Source: Anaeramoeba flamelloides (Eukaryota; Metamonada; Anaeramoebidae). Taken from it: a stretch of DNA of 64,000 bases. Positions 22,791-35,060 of the stretch are shown piece by piece (within the stretch, counting starts at the first letter, position 1; every line of letters starts with the position of its first letter). The notes beneath the pieces are model-generated. The model had not been told where the DNA came from, did no database searches, and saw nothing but the letters and a program-made list of their open reading frames with translations. Location of the stretch: contig JANTQA010000047.1 in NCBI GenBank assembly GCA_027625915.1, positions 11,346,001 through 11,410,000 on the forward strand, in the 5' to 3' direction. A program made the translations under genes and the position numbers.

Positions 22791-24734
22791 TTGATTTCGA
22801 AAGAATATTTTTTATCTTAGAAATTTTTTCATTTTTTAATAAATAATTCAAATTTCAACAGAAAAATTAATAGATTTGTATGTGATTAAATATATCTAAA
22901 TTCATTAAAATTTTATCAAAATTTTCTCAATTAAATTTAGTTACATTATGAAAAAAATTTTTTTATTGTTTAATGTCTGAAAAAAGTTGTTTTTTGTTTT
23001 CCAAAATGAAAAAAAAACAAAAGATTTTTCAATTTTGAAAAATTTTTTTAAAAAACTGTTTGGTCTTACTCACAAGAATCTTTTAGAATATTTTAAATCA
23101 TATTTGAAATCAAAAAATTATTTTAAATTTTGAGAATAAAAGTATTTATTTCCCAAATACCTTTGAGAAAATTTTATTTTGAAAAATAGAATTTCAGCTT
23201 AAAATAAAAACACATTAAATCCTGAAATTGCATTGGAAATTTTATTGATAAAACTATCTTTTTTAAAATAACACTAATTTTTTTCAATATGTCTAGTGAA
23301 AGAATTTTTCTTTTTTTTTGTTTAACCAAAAGAATTATCTCAAAAAAGGAAGAAAAATATTTATTTAAATATTCCTCGCAAAAAAAGACTTGTTATTGAA
23401 AAAATAATGATGAAAATGGTAATAAACAGTGTAAAAAACTTTTTAGGATATAAGAAATAAAATGAATTTATTAATTTTACTTTTTCTTTTAGATTCAATC
23501 GAAAAAAAATAGATCTCATTGAAAAAATTTTCTTTTCTGCCTTTCTTTATCGATCAGGATATTTCAACTTTTGACATCTTCAATAGTTATCAGTAAATAA
23601 CCTCACCAATAAAATCTATTAAAAATTTAACCCATTGTTGTGAAAGAATAATACCTTAAACGATTAATTTTCCAAAAAGCATTAAGAGTACATTTTAATA
23701 TTAATAAGAGCATTAAACTATACAATTTAAACCTTTTAAAATAAAATCAACATGTGAAAAGTGAAATATCCACTATAAAAAGAGTCAAAAAAAAACCCAC
23801 AGATTTGTTAAATATTTCAAAACTTAATATTAAATATTATTCAAGTTGTACAGTTTAATTGTTTTATATGTAACCATTTTTGTCAGATAAATGAAAAATA
23901 AAAATAAAATAAAAAAATTGATGTTTACAAGTATAAAAATTGAAAAATAATAAAAAATCAAATTGTAAATTTGTTAAAAATTTATCAAAAATTATTTTCC
24001 GATTAAATGTTAGATAAGAAGAAACAAAAGTTATCTGATTAAATCTATTTAATTCGGCCAGGTTTTAGTCTTTTATCAGCCATTTTTAAAAAAATTAATC
24101 ATATAATCTAAAGAGATTAAAGATTTTTGAAAAAAGAAAGAAAGTACTAGGTAAATAATAAAAAAATTGATAAACTCAGTTTATTAAGAATATTATTATT
24201 TCAAAATTGTAGGAACATGTGTATTATTGATATTCTTTAAAAAAAATTTAGACTTTGTACAAAATTTTATGTTTTGAATTTATCTTTCAAGGTTATATAT
24301 TCAAAAAAGAATTAATATATTAGTGGTAAATTTTGCATTGAAATTCATTCTGTGTACTATTTCAGGAGTGTTCCAATATAATTAAAGTGTCAAGAAACAG
24401 TCTTTCGGTGTATTTTAAAAATATTTATGTTTTCAAAGAAATTCTAGAAATGGTTTATTTGAAAAAGTGAATCTGTTAGGTGATGATTTAAACTCTATAA
24501 AACAAAAAAAAAAAAAAAAAAAAAAAAGTCTAATTTTAATATCTAAAACATAAATAAATCCAAATAAACACTCTAAGCTTACTTTCAATGCTAAACTTAC
24601 AATCATTTTTTTAAAAAAATAAAAAACAATTGTTATTTTTTTATATCTCCTCTCATCAACTAAATTGTTATTTCCAGAATTGAAAAAAATTGAAAAATTA
24701 AAAAAAAAACAAATAAAATCATTTTCTATAGTAA
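22791..24734. other. Intergenic spacer, nothing recognised
   Basis: AT-rich DNA with homopolymers, including a long A-run near 24505-24527. No gene, RNA or repeat-family member identified. Confidence 0.4.
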
Positions 24735-26000
24735 AAATGTATTAACCCAGTATATAAATTGTTCATTTTTAAAAAAATTAATTGCTAGAAAATTACTGAA
24801 AAATATATTTTTCGAGTGTCATAAGATATTGAAACTTTATCACTGAAATATCATTCACTGTTCTATTTATGAAAAGAATCAAAGTAAATCAGAATTGAAG
24901 ATTTAATTTTACAATTTTTGGAACATTTTTTTGTGAGAACATTGTTTTATTAAATTAGGTTTTGGACATAGAAATGTGTTATTCGTGATTTTTAAAATTA
25001 ATCGTAGAAAAAACCAAAAAAAAAAAAAAAAAAAAAAAAGTACCGGTGGAAGTCTGTATTTAGAATAAATCTTTATTTTGAGAAGACCAAACTCAAAAGA
25101 TCACCTTTCCAAAAAATAAATTTGTTTAAATCAAAAATGAAAAAAAAAAAAATCGATAAAATCTTATTTTAAAAGATTTTTCTTCTTTATTTTCTTAATT
25201 TGGATAGATTCAAACCATTAATTGCATTATATTTCTCATCGCATTACTATTTTTTCCTTATTATTTCACAAAACATTTTTTTACAAATTTGTTTTCAAAA
25301 TTCTTTTTTCAAATGTATTTATTAAAAAAAACCAAACCAAAGGAAATTATTTCAAAAATTAAAGGAGTCGAATTTTCAAAATCGTAAACAGTTAAAAAAG
25401 ATTCAACCAAAAAAAAAAAATTCAATCAGATATAGAATTATATTTAGTTTTCAATTTAATCAAAAATAAATAATTTTCAAATCAAATATATTGTTCGAAA
25501 AATCTCTATTGCTCAATAAGAATTGAAAAAATATCTGATTTTCTGAATTAAAATTAGAAATAACTAACAAAATGAAAATTTTATTTTTAATTCATTTTGG
25601 TAATTCTTAAGAAATCATCAGTAATTTATTACTCAAAAATTTTACAATTGGATATTTTACAATTGGAAATTTTTTTCACTTCAGAATAAAAAAAAAAATA
25701 CAACTAAAGATTATGTAATTGTATCAAATTAAACAAATAATATTAAGAAATAAATGATTTTTATATATTTATTCTTGATCAATTTTTTCATTTTTTTGAT
25801 TTCCCATTCTTTTAGTTGGTATGAAAATATATTAGACTTAGATATATTCCAAACTCTCATATTTATTAAAATATCAATATATTTCGTTATGGAATTGATT
25901 TGAATAATTTATTTTTATATAATAGGTGGCACTCAAAATTTGAAAAATGTACTTACCCCCTTAAAAATATACCTTTATTATAATTTATTCTTCATATTTT
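24735..26000. repeat. Long dispersed repeat R2, intergenic copy
   Basis: Co-linear with the copy in hydG intron 4 (see 18650-20270), ending near TGGCACTCAAAATTTG and CTTACCCCC, which match GGCTACCCAAAAATGG and CTGCCCCCC near 20210-20245. Non-coding. It lies about 560 bases upstream of the Rab11 start. Confidence 0.6.
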
Positions 26001-26561
26001 TTGATGATCAATGTTGAAATCTGAAACCGAAATTACTCAAACCTGGGGTATATCTATTTTTAAAATTATAAAGACAATTTCATCTGTATGGAATTAGAAT
26101 AGCAACAAAAAATCCAAAAAAAGATATTTTTTCTATTGTAAGCAATTAAAAATTATATTAAGAAAATTTAACTTGTTAAAATTTTGGTGTTTTGCATTGA
26201 ATTTCATTTTAATTCTCACAGTTAATCTAATAATTGAACTTGGTTTTTGTTTTAAAATGTAGGAAAAAATATGTAAAAGGGATTTTAAAATAAGAACTTT
26301 TATTAAAGGGTTTGTTGAAATTGAGTGTTGAATTTTTCTACAAACTTATTTGCAATTTGTTGAAGAATTAACCTGAAGTGGAATTCTAAAATTCATATAA
26401 AAAAATCATTTGTCCCAAGATGTACTCTCCTAAAACTGGTTTTATTTGAAAAAGTAAATGGGTTTATTTCAAATCAACTTCAAAAACATTTTTTGTTGTT
26501 TTACGGTTTTACTGTTTTTTTTTAATTTCTCAACAAATTTTATTATTTGGTACCTTTATAA

Positions 26562-26864
26562 ATGATTTCCGATAGTAGTGAAGAAGACGATTATGATTTT
26601 CTTTTTAAAATTGTTTTAGTTGGTGATTCAGGTGTTGGTAAATCCAATTTATTATCGAGATTTTGTCGGTAAGTAACTTAATTTCTTTAATTTTGGTTCT
26701 CAAAACCAATTTTCTCTTCTTAATTGTTGTGTGCCTTGTAGAAGAAACGATTCAACAAAACGATCACTTTTTTTTTTTTATTCTTCTTCCAAACTTTCTG
26801 TTTATGGAATAAACCTTTTTCAATCTTCTTTTTTAATTTCTCCTCCAAAAAAAAAATTTAAATC

Positions 26865-26895
<31 letters not shown>

Positions 26896-27188
26896 CAAAA
26901 TTGAATAGTAATGAATTTGATTTAGAAAGTAGAAGTACAATTGGTGTTGAATTTGCGACAAAAACAATTACAATCGATAAAAAAATCATCAAGGCACAAA
27001 TATGGGTATTTATTTAACAAACCAGAACATAAAAACCAATTCTTTTCACCAATTTTATAGATCCCAAATTCAAAGACTTTTAACTTATTTCTCTTCTTTT
27101 TTTTGTTTTTCCTTGTTCGATTTATCTAAAAAAAAATGACTAGGATACCGCTGGTCAAGAAAGATATCGTGCAATAACATCAGCGTTT

Positions 27189-27223
<35 letters not shown>

Positions 27224-27900
27224 AGAGCCTTTTTAAAGAATCAAATTTTTAATGCTTTAAAAAAACTTTCCTTTGAAAAAAATTTGATTCTTTAATTTTT
27301 TTTCAGAAAAACAACAACTAACAAAAAGACTAAAAATTCAAAAAATAAAAAAAGAAAAACATAAGAAAAAGAAAAAGAAAAAGAAAAATATCCTTTTTCA
27401 ATTAACTCCTTTTTAAATTTTTCTAATATTATTCTTTACAATCCAAAACATGGAAAAACAAATACTTTTCTTTCAAAAATAAACCTATTAGTTATTACCG
27501 AGGGGCTGTAGGAGCACTTTTGGTTTATGATATTACAAAATATTTATCCTTTGAAAATTGTCAAACATGGCTTGACGAATTAAAGGAAAACTCATCCCAA
27601 GATATCAAAATTATGTCAATTGGAAACAAATTAGATTTGAAGCACCTCCGAGCTGTCCCCATTGAGAAATCAAAAACCTTTTCAGAAGAAAATTCAATTT
27701 CCTTTATCGAAACATCTGCTCTTGATTCAACAAATGTCGACGAAGCTTTTAAGCAAGTTCTGAACGAAATCTATATGAGCACTGTTTCAAACGAAGATCA
27801 AGTCAAAACAGAAAAAGTTAAAGGAAGCACAACTGTTGTTGTTGAGAACACTGATAATAAAAAAGATAAGTCACGTGGCAAATTTGCAAAATGGTGTTAA
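26562..27900 (+). CDS. Rab11-family small GTPase, four exons
   Basis: Exons 26562-26668, 26909-27005, 27144-27184 and 27492-27900 join in phase to 217 residues, the normal Rab11 length. All GTPase motifs are intact: P-loop GDSGVGKS (21-28), switch I with [30 protein letters not shown] (switch II), GNKLD for guanine recognition and the Rab11-diagnostic HLRAVP and [13 protein letters not shown]. Rab11 controls recycling-endosome and post-Golgi traffic. Introns are 240, 138 and 307 nt; the first has a run of CAAAA repeats ahead of its acceptor, the third a run of 30 T and a 16-bp hairpin. Odd point: the protein ends FAKWC with a single terminal cysteine, where Rab11 normally ends in a double-cysteine motif, so prenylation may be single or absent. 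Stop TAA. Confidence 0.95.
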
Positions 27901-30422
27901 GTTTGGGTTTCAGATCCAATTGTTCAATAAAAAATGAATTATTGACTTCTAAATAATAAAAAGATTAATTTAGAATAACAATTCCTAAAAAAAGAAGACA
28001 GAATTAATTCAATATTCAAAAAATTTCTAATATTGTATTAGCAAATGAATTGATTTTCTTTTTTTTTTTTTTCTTTTTTTTGATATTTCCCTTTACTCAT
28101 TTACTTTTATCTAAATTAAAATTAAAATTATTATTATTTTGTGTTTTATTATAATTATAATTATTTTCTTATTTTTTTTTGTTCTCATTTTTTAAGTTTA
28201 TCAGGCACTATTTAAAGAATTTTTTTTTTTACAGTTTTTAAAAAAAATGTTAGTATGCGATCACAATTCCTCTGTTAGTTTCAATTATTTTAAGAGGTGT
28301 TCTTTTTAAGTGTAAAATATGTATACATGTTTATCTTGGTGAAATTGTGTATCTGTTTCTAGTTGATTATTTTTTTTTTAACTGCCGATTTTTTTATAAG
28401 TCTCTATCTTTTATAATATTATTTAATTTCAAAGATTGGTGCTTAATTGGGTAAAAGAGAGGCAAGATAGGTGAAATCAAGCTAAAGTAATTCATTTGTT
28501 TATTCTTAATTGAAAAATTATCAAGAACTATCAACTCCATTTCAAAAATTTGGACATAACCTCAAAATAAAAAATAGGAAAAATATGTCTCAATTTTTTC
28601 TATTTTCAGATTTATTGTTAAGAACGAAGTGTTGGACAGATGGTCTGGTAAATAGAGAATTGTGAAGTAATTAAATTTGTGTCACCCAATTCAAAGAGAA
28701 AATTTTTTGAATTTTTTTAAATCCAATAAAATAATAAAATACTACAAATAGTAAATACAAATAAAAATCCGGGTACCTAGTTTCCTACTTTTAGGAGATA
28801 TGTCAAGGTTTTTTTTTTTTTTTTTTTTTTTTTTCAGAATTTCAAAAGAATTGATTAAAACCAAATATTTTACCCCATTCCTATAAATTAAATAAAAAAA
28901 ACCTAATGACAGCAAATACCAATTATTATTCACAGATTGTGTATTTATTCATGTATTATTTAATACCGTTTTATTCGGTTTATAACCCCCATCTTGGGAT
29001 TATGAGATTCAAATGAAAGTGGCTAAGTTTTGAATTTGACCATACAAATGATATTATTTTTTTTTTTTTTTTTTACTTTACTTACTTAAAAAGAAGAAAA
29101 TGGATCAAAAAAAAAAAGAAGTTAAAAAAAAGTAATCAAAAATAAAAGAAAAAAATTGAAAAAGTATAACAAAAATTTTCACTATTAAAAAAAATTATCA
29201 TCATAGAAAAATTAAAAAAAAAAAAAATTGATAAGAATCTAGGATATAACTCTTTAAAATGAATTCCAATAACATTATTAAGTCATCAAGATTTTTGAAA
29301 AATAGTTTTGAACTTTTGAGGTTATTAAGAACTTTATATTAATTGAAATATTCAGAAATTTTGAATAGAGCATATTTTTAAGAAACTTTAAATTAAATGG
29401 AAACTTTATTTATTTATTTTTATAAGTGGCCTGGTTTTCATACCAATATTTTCGATTGTTTCAAAATATTAATAAAAAAATCAAAAAAAAAAAAAAAAAA
29501 GTTGAAATTTCTTCCTATTGTTTTGTAGTGAATATTATCAATTTATAATGGAGATAAGATTTATGTGAAATCCAAGTTAAATTTCATAATAACCTTTTTT
29601 TAGAAGGATAAGAGATGTATTTACTTTTTTTTTTTTTTTTTAAAATTTTCTCATTTTTTATATGTTTGATTTTTACTCTGAAAAAATATTATAAAATCTT
29701 TACTTTGTCAAATATAGAGGGTTTCAAAATAACCATAGTTGAATTAAATTGATTTAAATCGATTATCTTTATAAATAAAAAAATTTATTTGAAATTTAAG
29801 AAATTTATGAATTTGGATATTTAAATCAAGAAACAAGTAAAATTTCTTTTTGTTAATTGAATTTTTTGAGTAACTGAGAATGCTTTTGGCTTTTTTGTTT
29901 TGTGAATTTTTGTCCTTGAGGTTAAGTGGATTTTGCCTAAATTTGAATTTTTAGTTTAAAGTTTCTGGGAAACTTTTTTTTGTTTTTTCAATTGTAGGTA
30001 TTGAGTATTTTGAAATTATTTATTTTGTTATTTGAATTTTTCCAACCAAAAGAAGTTCAATTTCACAATACCCATTTTTCGTGACAAGCCACTCCTTCAC
30101 TATGGAGCAAAATCACGGTAAGTGCCACAGACCTTAAAGGATCTTTTTGCAAGCTTTCGCAAAATTTGAGAAGCAAGAATTAACTTTCCAAAGAGTATAC
30201 AACAAATGTAAAAGGGAAATATGATATTAATGAATATCCATAAGGATTCTTTTTTGATTTCTCAGGAAGGATGGTTCAAGAACTATTTTTAGATATATTT
30301 ACCATATGAATTTTTTTTTGCCACAAAAATTGGAAAAGAAAGGAAATGGAAGAAAATGAAAAAAAAAAGAAAATCAATTTTTGAAATTAGTGTTGTTATT
30401 AAAGTATTTATTCAAATTTTCT
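27901..30422. other. Intergenic spacer between convergent rab11 and cyclin L
   Basis: Holds the 3' flanks of two convergent genes and many A/T runs. The patch 28435-28660 is richer in G but has no frame I trust. The GC-richer island at 30075-30170 is listed separately. Confidence 0.4.
30075..30170. other. GC-richer island with a compact hairpin, possible ncRNA or small exon
   Basis: At 30080-30117 CGTGA...TCACG encloses ACTCC...GGAGC, giving a two-tier hairpin in DNA otherwise near 20 % GC. On the plus strand ATGGAGCAAAATCACG is followed by GTAAGT, an ideal splice donor, with an acceptor TTCTCAG at 30258-30264; joined, they encode only about 19 residues. On the minus strand ACTTACCG precedes the hairpin, faintly like the 5' end of U1 snRNA, but no Sm site or further U1 stems were found. 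Confidence 0.25.
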
Positions 30423-31412
30423 TTAATTCTCTTCCGAAAGATCCACGTATTGTGGTTTAGGATCTTTGTAAAGGGATAATATTTCTTGTGACACTTTAGT
30501 AATGTCTTCAATGGTAGTATTAAATAAGTTCCAATTTGAAAGGTTTTGCTTTTCGAAAATGGTTTCACCAAGAATTTCTGAAGAAATGAACAAACAGGAA
30601 ACAGCTAATAATGGTGAGGGGTATTTAATACAAACATCAATCATAAAGCAATCATTCAAAAAGTTCCACGCCTTTTGGATCAATTTTGGTGAGCATTTCA
30701 GGGTGTTTGAATAATTTAACAAAAATTTAAAAGGGTGCTCGATTTGTAAATCAAAGCCGATTTGGTTTAAAATATACGATTCTCCCTGGATGATCTCATT
30801 TTTGATTTCCCAATATTCTTGGTTTAAAGGGTTAATCGGTACTTGCTTTTGCTTTTGTTCAATTTGATCGATCGAAACAAAGGTGTTAATGATATGGCGT
30901 ACCCTTCGTGGTGTTTCTTCGAGTTTGCACGATAAAAAAACACTTGACAGTGCAATGATTTTAACCTCAATTTGTTTTAACGATTTCATTTGATAAAATT
31001 TATGGAAAATTACTTGTGCAGTTGCTGGGGTTCGGTGCGGCCTTGTTGCGTTGAATTAGGTTCAGGTCGGTTTTTTACACCAAGAGCAAGATCAAGAAAA
31101 AAAAAGAAGATTGAATATTATGGTGTTTAAAAAAAAAGAATAAGACAAAAACAAAAAGACAAAGTTCGAAAGATTAGGTAAAAAATAAAAGGAAACAGTT
31201 AGAAATGGGGAAAAGTAAAAAGAGTTTGACGGAGTGGTTGAGCTGAAAAGAAGAATTTAAACTAATAAAATTATTTACAATTCCAAAATCAAGCAAACTT
31301 TTTTAATTAACAAACATCCAAAAGCACGAAGTTGTCTTTCTAATTTTTCCGAAATTTGATCCTTACGAGATGGGGTGATGTTATTTGTTTCGACTGAAAG
31401 TTTATTCGTCAT
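30423..31412 (-). CDS. Cyclin L (CDK11-type, splicing/transcription cyclin), two exons
   Basis: Exon 1 is 31279-31412 and exon 2 is 30423-31041, with a 237-nt intron of phase 2, together 250 residues. Joining them restores ...LILE-LPHRTPATAQVIFHKF, the end of the first cyclin helix block. Cyclin L features are TPSRKDQISEKLERQLRAFG at the N-terminus, SCKLEETPRRVRHIINTF in the first cyclin fold, and LGFDL-like IGFDLQIEHPFKFLLNY plus DVCIKYPSPLLAVSCLF in the second. Cyclin L pairs with CDK11/CDK10 and acts in RNA polymerase II transcription and pre-mRNA splicing. The start is the ATG at 31412. The protein stops just after the second fold and lacks the arginine-serine tail of animal cyclin L. Stop TAA. 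Cyclin K or C would be the nearest alternatives, but the TPSR and EETPRR motifs favour L. Confidence 0.9.
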
Positions 31413-33379
31413 CTTTTAAACAATGAATAAAATAAGAAATAAATGCGGATAAATTGGAAATAAATCAAAAAATGAAATCATATTTGGTTTGTGAATAGTC
31501 AATCTTTATTCTAAGAGACTCCCTAAATTCTGGTGAATAAAAAGGATTTCTGAAAACTAATTTGGCCATTGAGTAATGATTCAATTTTTTCTTCACATTC
31601 TCTTCTCAATTTACTCTATTGTTATTTCTAGAATTTTCTTTGTTAAGGGATTAACCTCACTCTAAATTTCTTAATAATCAAGGTATTTGGTAATTCGGTG
31701 TAAATGATATTAATGCCCGATGGATCAAATAGATCTAAAAAATCTCTAATAAATCTTATTACACAATAAATTATTACATTTTTTACTAATAATCACTATT
31801 AAAAATTGTAATTTGTGAATTTTTTTTTTATTTCCTTTTCCAAATATAAAAATAAGAAACTCAAAATAATAGTATACAGTGTTTAATAATTCCTATTTAG
31901 AACTTCCCCAAAGTAACTATTTTTTTAGTTTTTTAATTTTATATAGATTAACTCAATAACCATCAACATAAAAACCCAAAGAATGATTAGTTTTGTTTTT
32001 TCCTTTTTATAAAACCGAATATAATTTTAATATATTTGGAATATTTCAGAAATATTTTGTCAAAAAAATTGATTGGTTAATTTGTTTAATTTTTAAAAAA
32101 AATCAATTTTTTTAGCTATTAATCTACAGTCGGCCACAAATTTAAGAAAGATATTTTGTAACATTGTTGTCTGAATATTGAGAATTCAACCATTAAATTT
32201 GTGGGGAGATTAAGATTTTTTTCTCAAATAGTTGGGGTTTTTACTAATAAACTATCTTTCAAAATCATTGGTACATTAAAAATCAAATTTTAAAGAAAAA
32301 TATTTTTAATAATTGAAGTTATCTATTATAATATAAAATTTTCGATTTTAATATTCAATACTATACTCAAGAGATATTTATTTTTTGTCTAAAAATAAAA
32401 TAAAAAAAATAAAAAAAAAACAGTTAAAAAAAATACGGTAATTTACTTTGAAAGAAGCATTACAAAAAAAATAGAAAATTTAAAAAATTAATAAAACCCA
32501 TTTATCGATTCTCCTTCAATTTAAATAACGAAATCTAATCTCATTTTCATATTTGAAACCAATTTTTTCATTAATTCATCTGTTACTTCTTCCCAATTGT
32601 TCATTTTCTATTTCCATTTTAACAAAATACTATATAAAAAATAAAAAAGAGAAAAAATGATTTATTTGCAAACTTTTAATTGTGAGGGGAAAAACTTAAA
32701 AACAATACAAAAGCAATTTAAAATACAAATGTAAGATGGACCATTTATTATGAATTTTATTTTACATAGATCATTTTTAATTGATGTTATCTTTAAATAT
32801 TACTACTCGACTAATTGATTTTTTTAGAAACATTTGAACCATGTGGCACTAATTTAGTTAGGCCCAATAACAACATACTTTGATCTTCGGATTCTCTTTG
32901 GTATACGCTAATCCCTTAAGCAACTATTAGGTTTCTTTCTTTCGTATCATTTAAAAAGGCGAGTTTTAAAAATTTCAAAAGGCGAGTTTTAAAAATTTCA
33001 AAAGGTTTCAACCAACTTATTCAATAAGAGTACCGAAGAGATTTATTCTTGATTTATTGAACTTTGAGTAAGTACTTTTTAAAAACTTTCAAAAATTTTT
33101 ATTTTTGAATTTTAAACATTTTAAAAATGATTTCTTTATTTTTCATGTTTTTTTGATACAATTGAGATTTTTTCAATAACATTTATACATTCCAGTATGC
33201 CCCCCCCCCAAAGTATCAGGAAACTTGTGATAAGATTTATGAATTTAAATGATAAGTATTCCTTTAATAAACAATTTGGGATGTTTGTAGTTTGTTTGGA
33301 TTTGAAAAAAGTATTATTAATTTTCTCTTGACTTTCGATTCCAAAATCGCTTCCTTTCTATTTCAAATTCATTAGAATG
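31413..33379. other. Intergenic spacer 5' of cyclin L
   Basis: AT-rich. A coding-like patch at 32812-32935 (+) reads LETFEPCGTNLVRPNNN but is soon stopped; it may be a fossil. A 23-bp tandem duplication at 32958-33003 is listed separately. A run of ten C lies near 33200. Confidence 0.4.
32958..33003. repeat. 23-bp direct tandem duplication
   Basis: Two exact head-to-tail copies of a 23-base unit beginning GGCGAGTTTTAAAAATTTC. Probably a replication-slippage duplication. Confidence 0.9.
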
Positions 33380-34060
33380 TTACTAAAGACATAAAAGGTA
33401 TTGTGACTTTTCCTGGTCCTTAAAGGACATACTGAAAGGTAGAACTGTTAACAAAAGAATCTCAAATTTATCAAAAAAACTTAAAAAATTACGAAATGAT
33501 TTTTTAATCTTAAATTTGTTTCTACCAAAATAACTCTACATTTTTTTTAAACTATTAATTATTTTCTATAATTGACCTTTGAAGAACAAATTAGAAATAA
33601 GTAGAATAATACACGCTAGAGAATAGTTGGTACTTATTTGAAATAAAACTAATAAATCAATATATTTTCGTAAAAACTTTCGAAACTCAAATTCTAAGTT
33701 ACCGATTATAAAAAACAGCAATGTTCATTTTGATCACCTATTGAAAGATCTTCATAAAATTCCAATATAAAAAAAATATGATTACTCTACAATCATTTTT
33801 GCTTTTCTATAACCTTTGAATAACATATTTTTACTTGTTGACTATCAACGTGTAATTAAAAAAAATTACATTTGAATTACGACTCAATAAAAATTGAAAA
33901 GAAAAAAAAAGTAAAATGTGAAAAAATGATTTAAATTTTTAAATTCCTCAAAATAAATTTTCTTTTCTAATACCCTTCAAACCCTTTAAAAACATGTAAT
34001 TAACTTATTAAAACTGGGCCCCTTTGACTGGAAAATATTTTATTATTTGGTTTCTAAAGA
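33380..34060. repeat. Dispersed repeat R3, intergenic copy
   Basis: Aligns with 53150-53790 in the same direction. Paired blocks include AGAATAATACACGCTAGAGA / AGAATAATACACATTAGTGA, CACAATCATTTTT-like words and, at the end, CCTTCAAACCCTTTAAAAAC / CCATTCAGACCATTTAAAAA. It ends in CTGGGCCCCTTTGACTGGAA (34014), which is the right terminus of the 530-bp MITE family, so the two families may be related or one end was captured. Confidence 0.55.
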
Positions 34061-34399
34061 TCTTAAATTTTTTTTAAAAAAAAATTCGAAATTTGTGAAT
34101 TTTAAACTTTTTAATAACTTTGCTTATAATAAACAGTATTTGTTTTATAATTGGTATTTGATCAAAAATTGTTTTAAGGGGTTTCATAATTTAAGTTGAA
34201 AAATACAATTTTCAAGAAATATTTTTTTCATATTTAATATTAACAAATTTAAAAAAAGAGTTTCTTTACAGTTAAGAGGTTTTTTTATTACCCTTCAAAA
34301 AAATTTCAATGATGTTATCTATCTTTTAAATGGTAGGGAATTATTTGGACTATGAAAAAATTCTTTATTCATTGATATTAAAATAATGATTTTTTATTT

Positions 34400-35060
34400 G
34401 ATTTATCCATGAGATTTTCTTGAGTTTTCTTTTTATTTGTGAAGTATTCTAGGTTTTTTTTAATTTTAGAAATAAACAGAAAATTTAAATAAATTTTAAA
34501 TTTTTCCATATTTAAACCTAACGAATCTCTATCGATTTTTCAAATAAATAGAAAAATCTTCAAGAAAAACTAGTCACTCTATATAAATTTACCAACACTT
34601 CAGTTCTTTTCTTTTTTTTAATTTTTGAAATCAAGAGAAAATGAAATAAATTTTCTGTTTATTCAAGAAGTTAAAAAAAAAAAAAAAATCTAGGCAATTA
34701 ACTGCACAATAAATTAGGTTTTCGAGAATTTAAAAGAATTGATTAAAATCAAAAAATTACTCAATTATTTTGAATTCTGGAAAACTTGCCTCAATTTTTC
34801 TTGGGTTTTCTGTTTATTTGAAAAATCAATGTATTTTACAAAAAAAAAAAACAGAAAACTTCAAGATTACCACCGTTAGGTTATTTTTTTACTTTTTGGA
34901 ATAAATAGAAAGTTGAAGAATTTTTTCTTTTTTTCAAAAATTAACAAAAAAACCAGAAGTGTCCGTCAAGTGCCGTAGAGTACCTAACTTTTCCAAAATT
35001 TAAAAAGAATAGAGTAAAATCCTGGATTTTAGAGAATTGTATTGAATACTGGAAAACATG
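34400..35060. repeat. Hairpin array 2 (units A, B and C alternating)
   Basis: Unit A palindromes lie at 34718-34785 (GTTTTCGAGAATTTAAAAGA... to ...GAATTCTGGAAAAC) and 34988-35057. B palindromes are near 34450-34500, 34606-34692 and 34882-34945. A third type C (TCTTGGGTTTTCTGTTTATT ... AACAGAAAACTTCAAGA) occupies 34798-34866. The word CCGTCAAGTGCCG (34963-34975) is the inverse of one in array 1. No coding frame. Confidence 0.65.

Noticed and set aside
32840-32935. Possible tRNA or snRNA in a GC-richer patch
   Set aside because: No cloverleaf, no B-box and no snRNA consensus could be drawn; a GGATT/AATCC stem alone is not enough.
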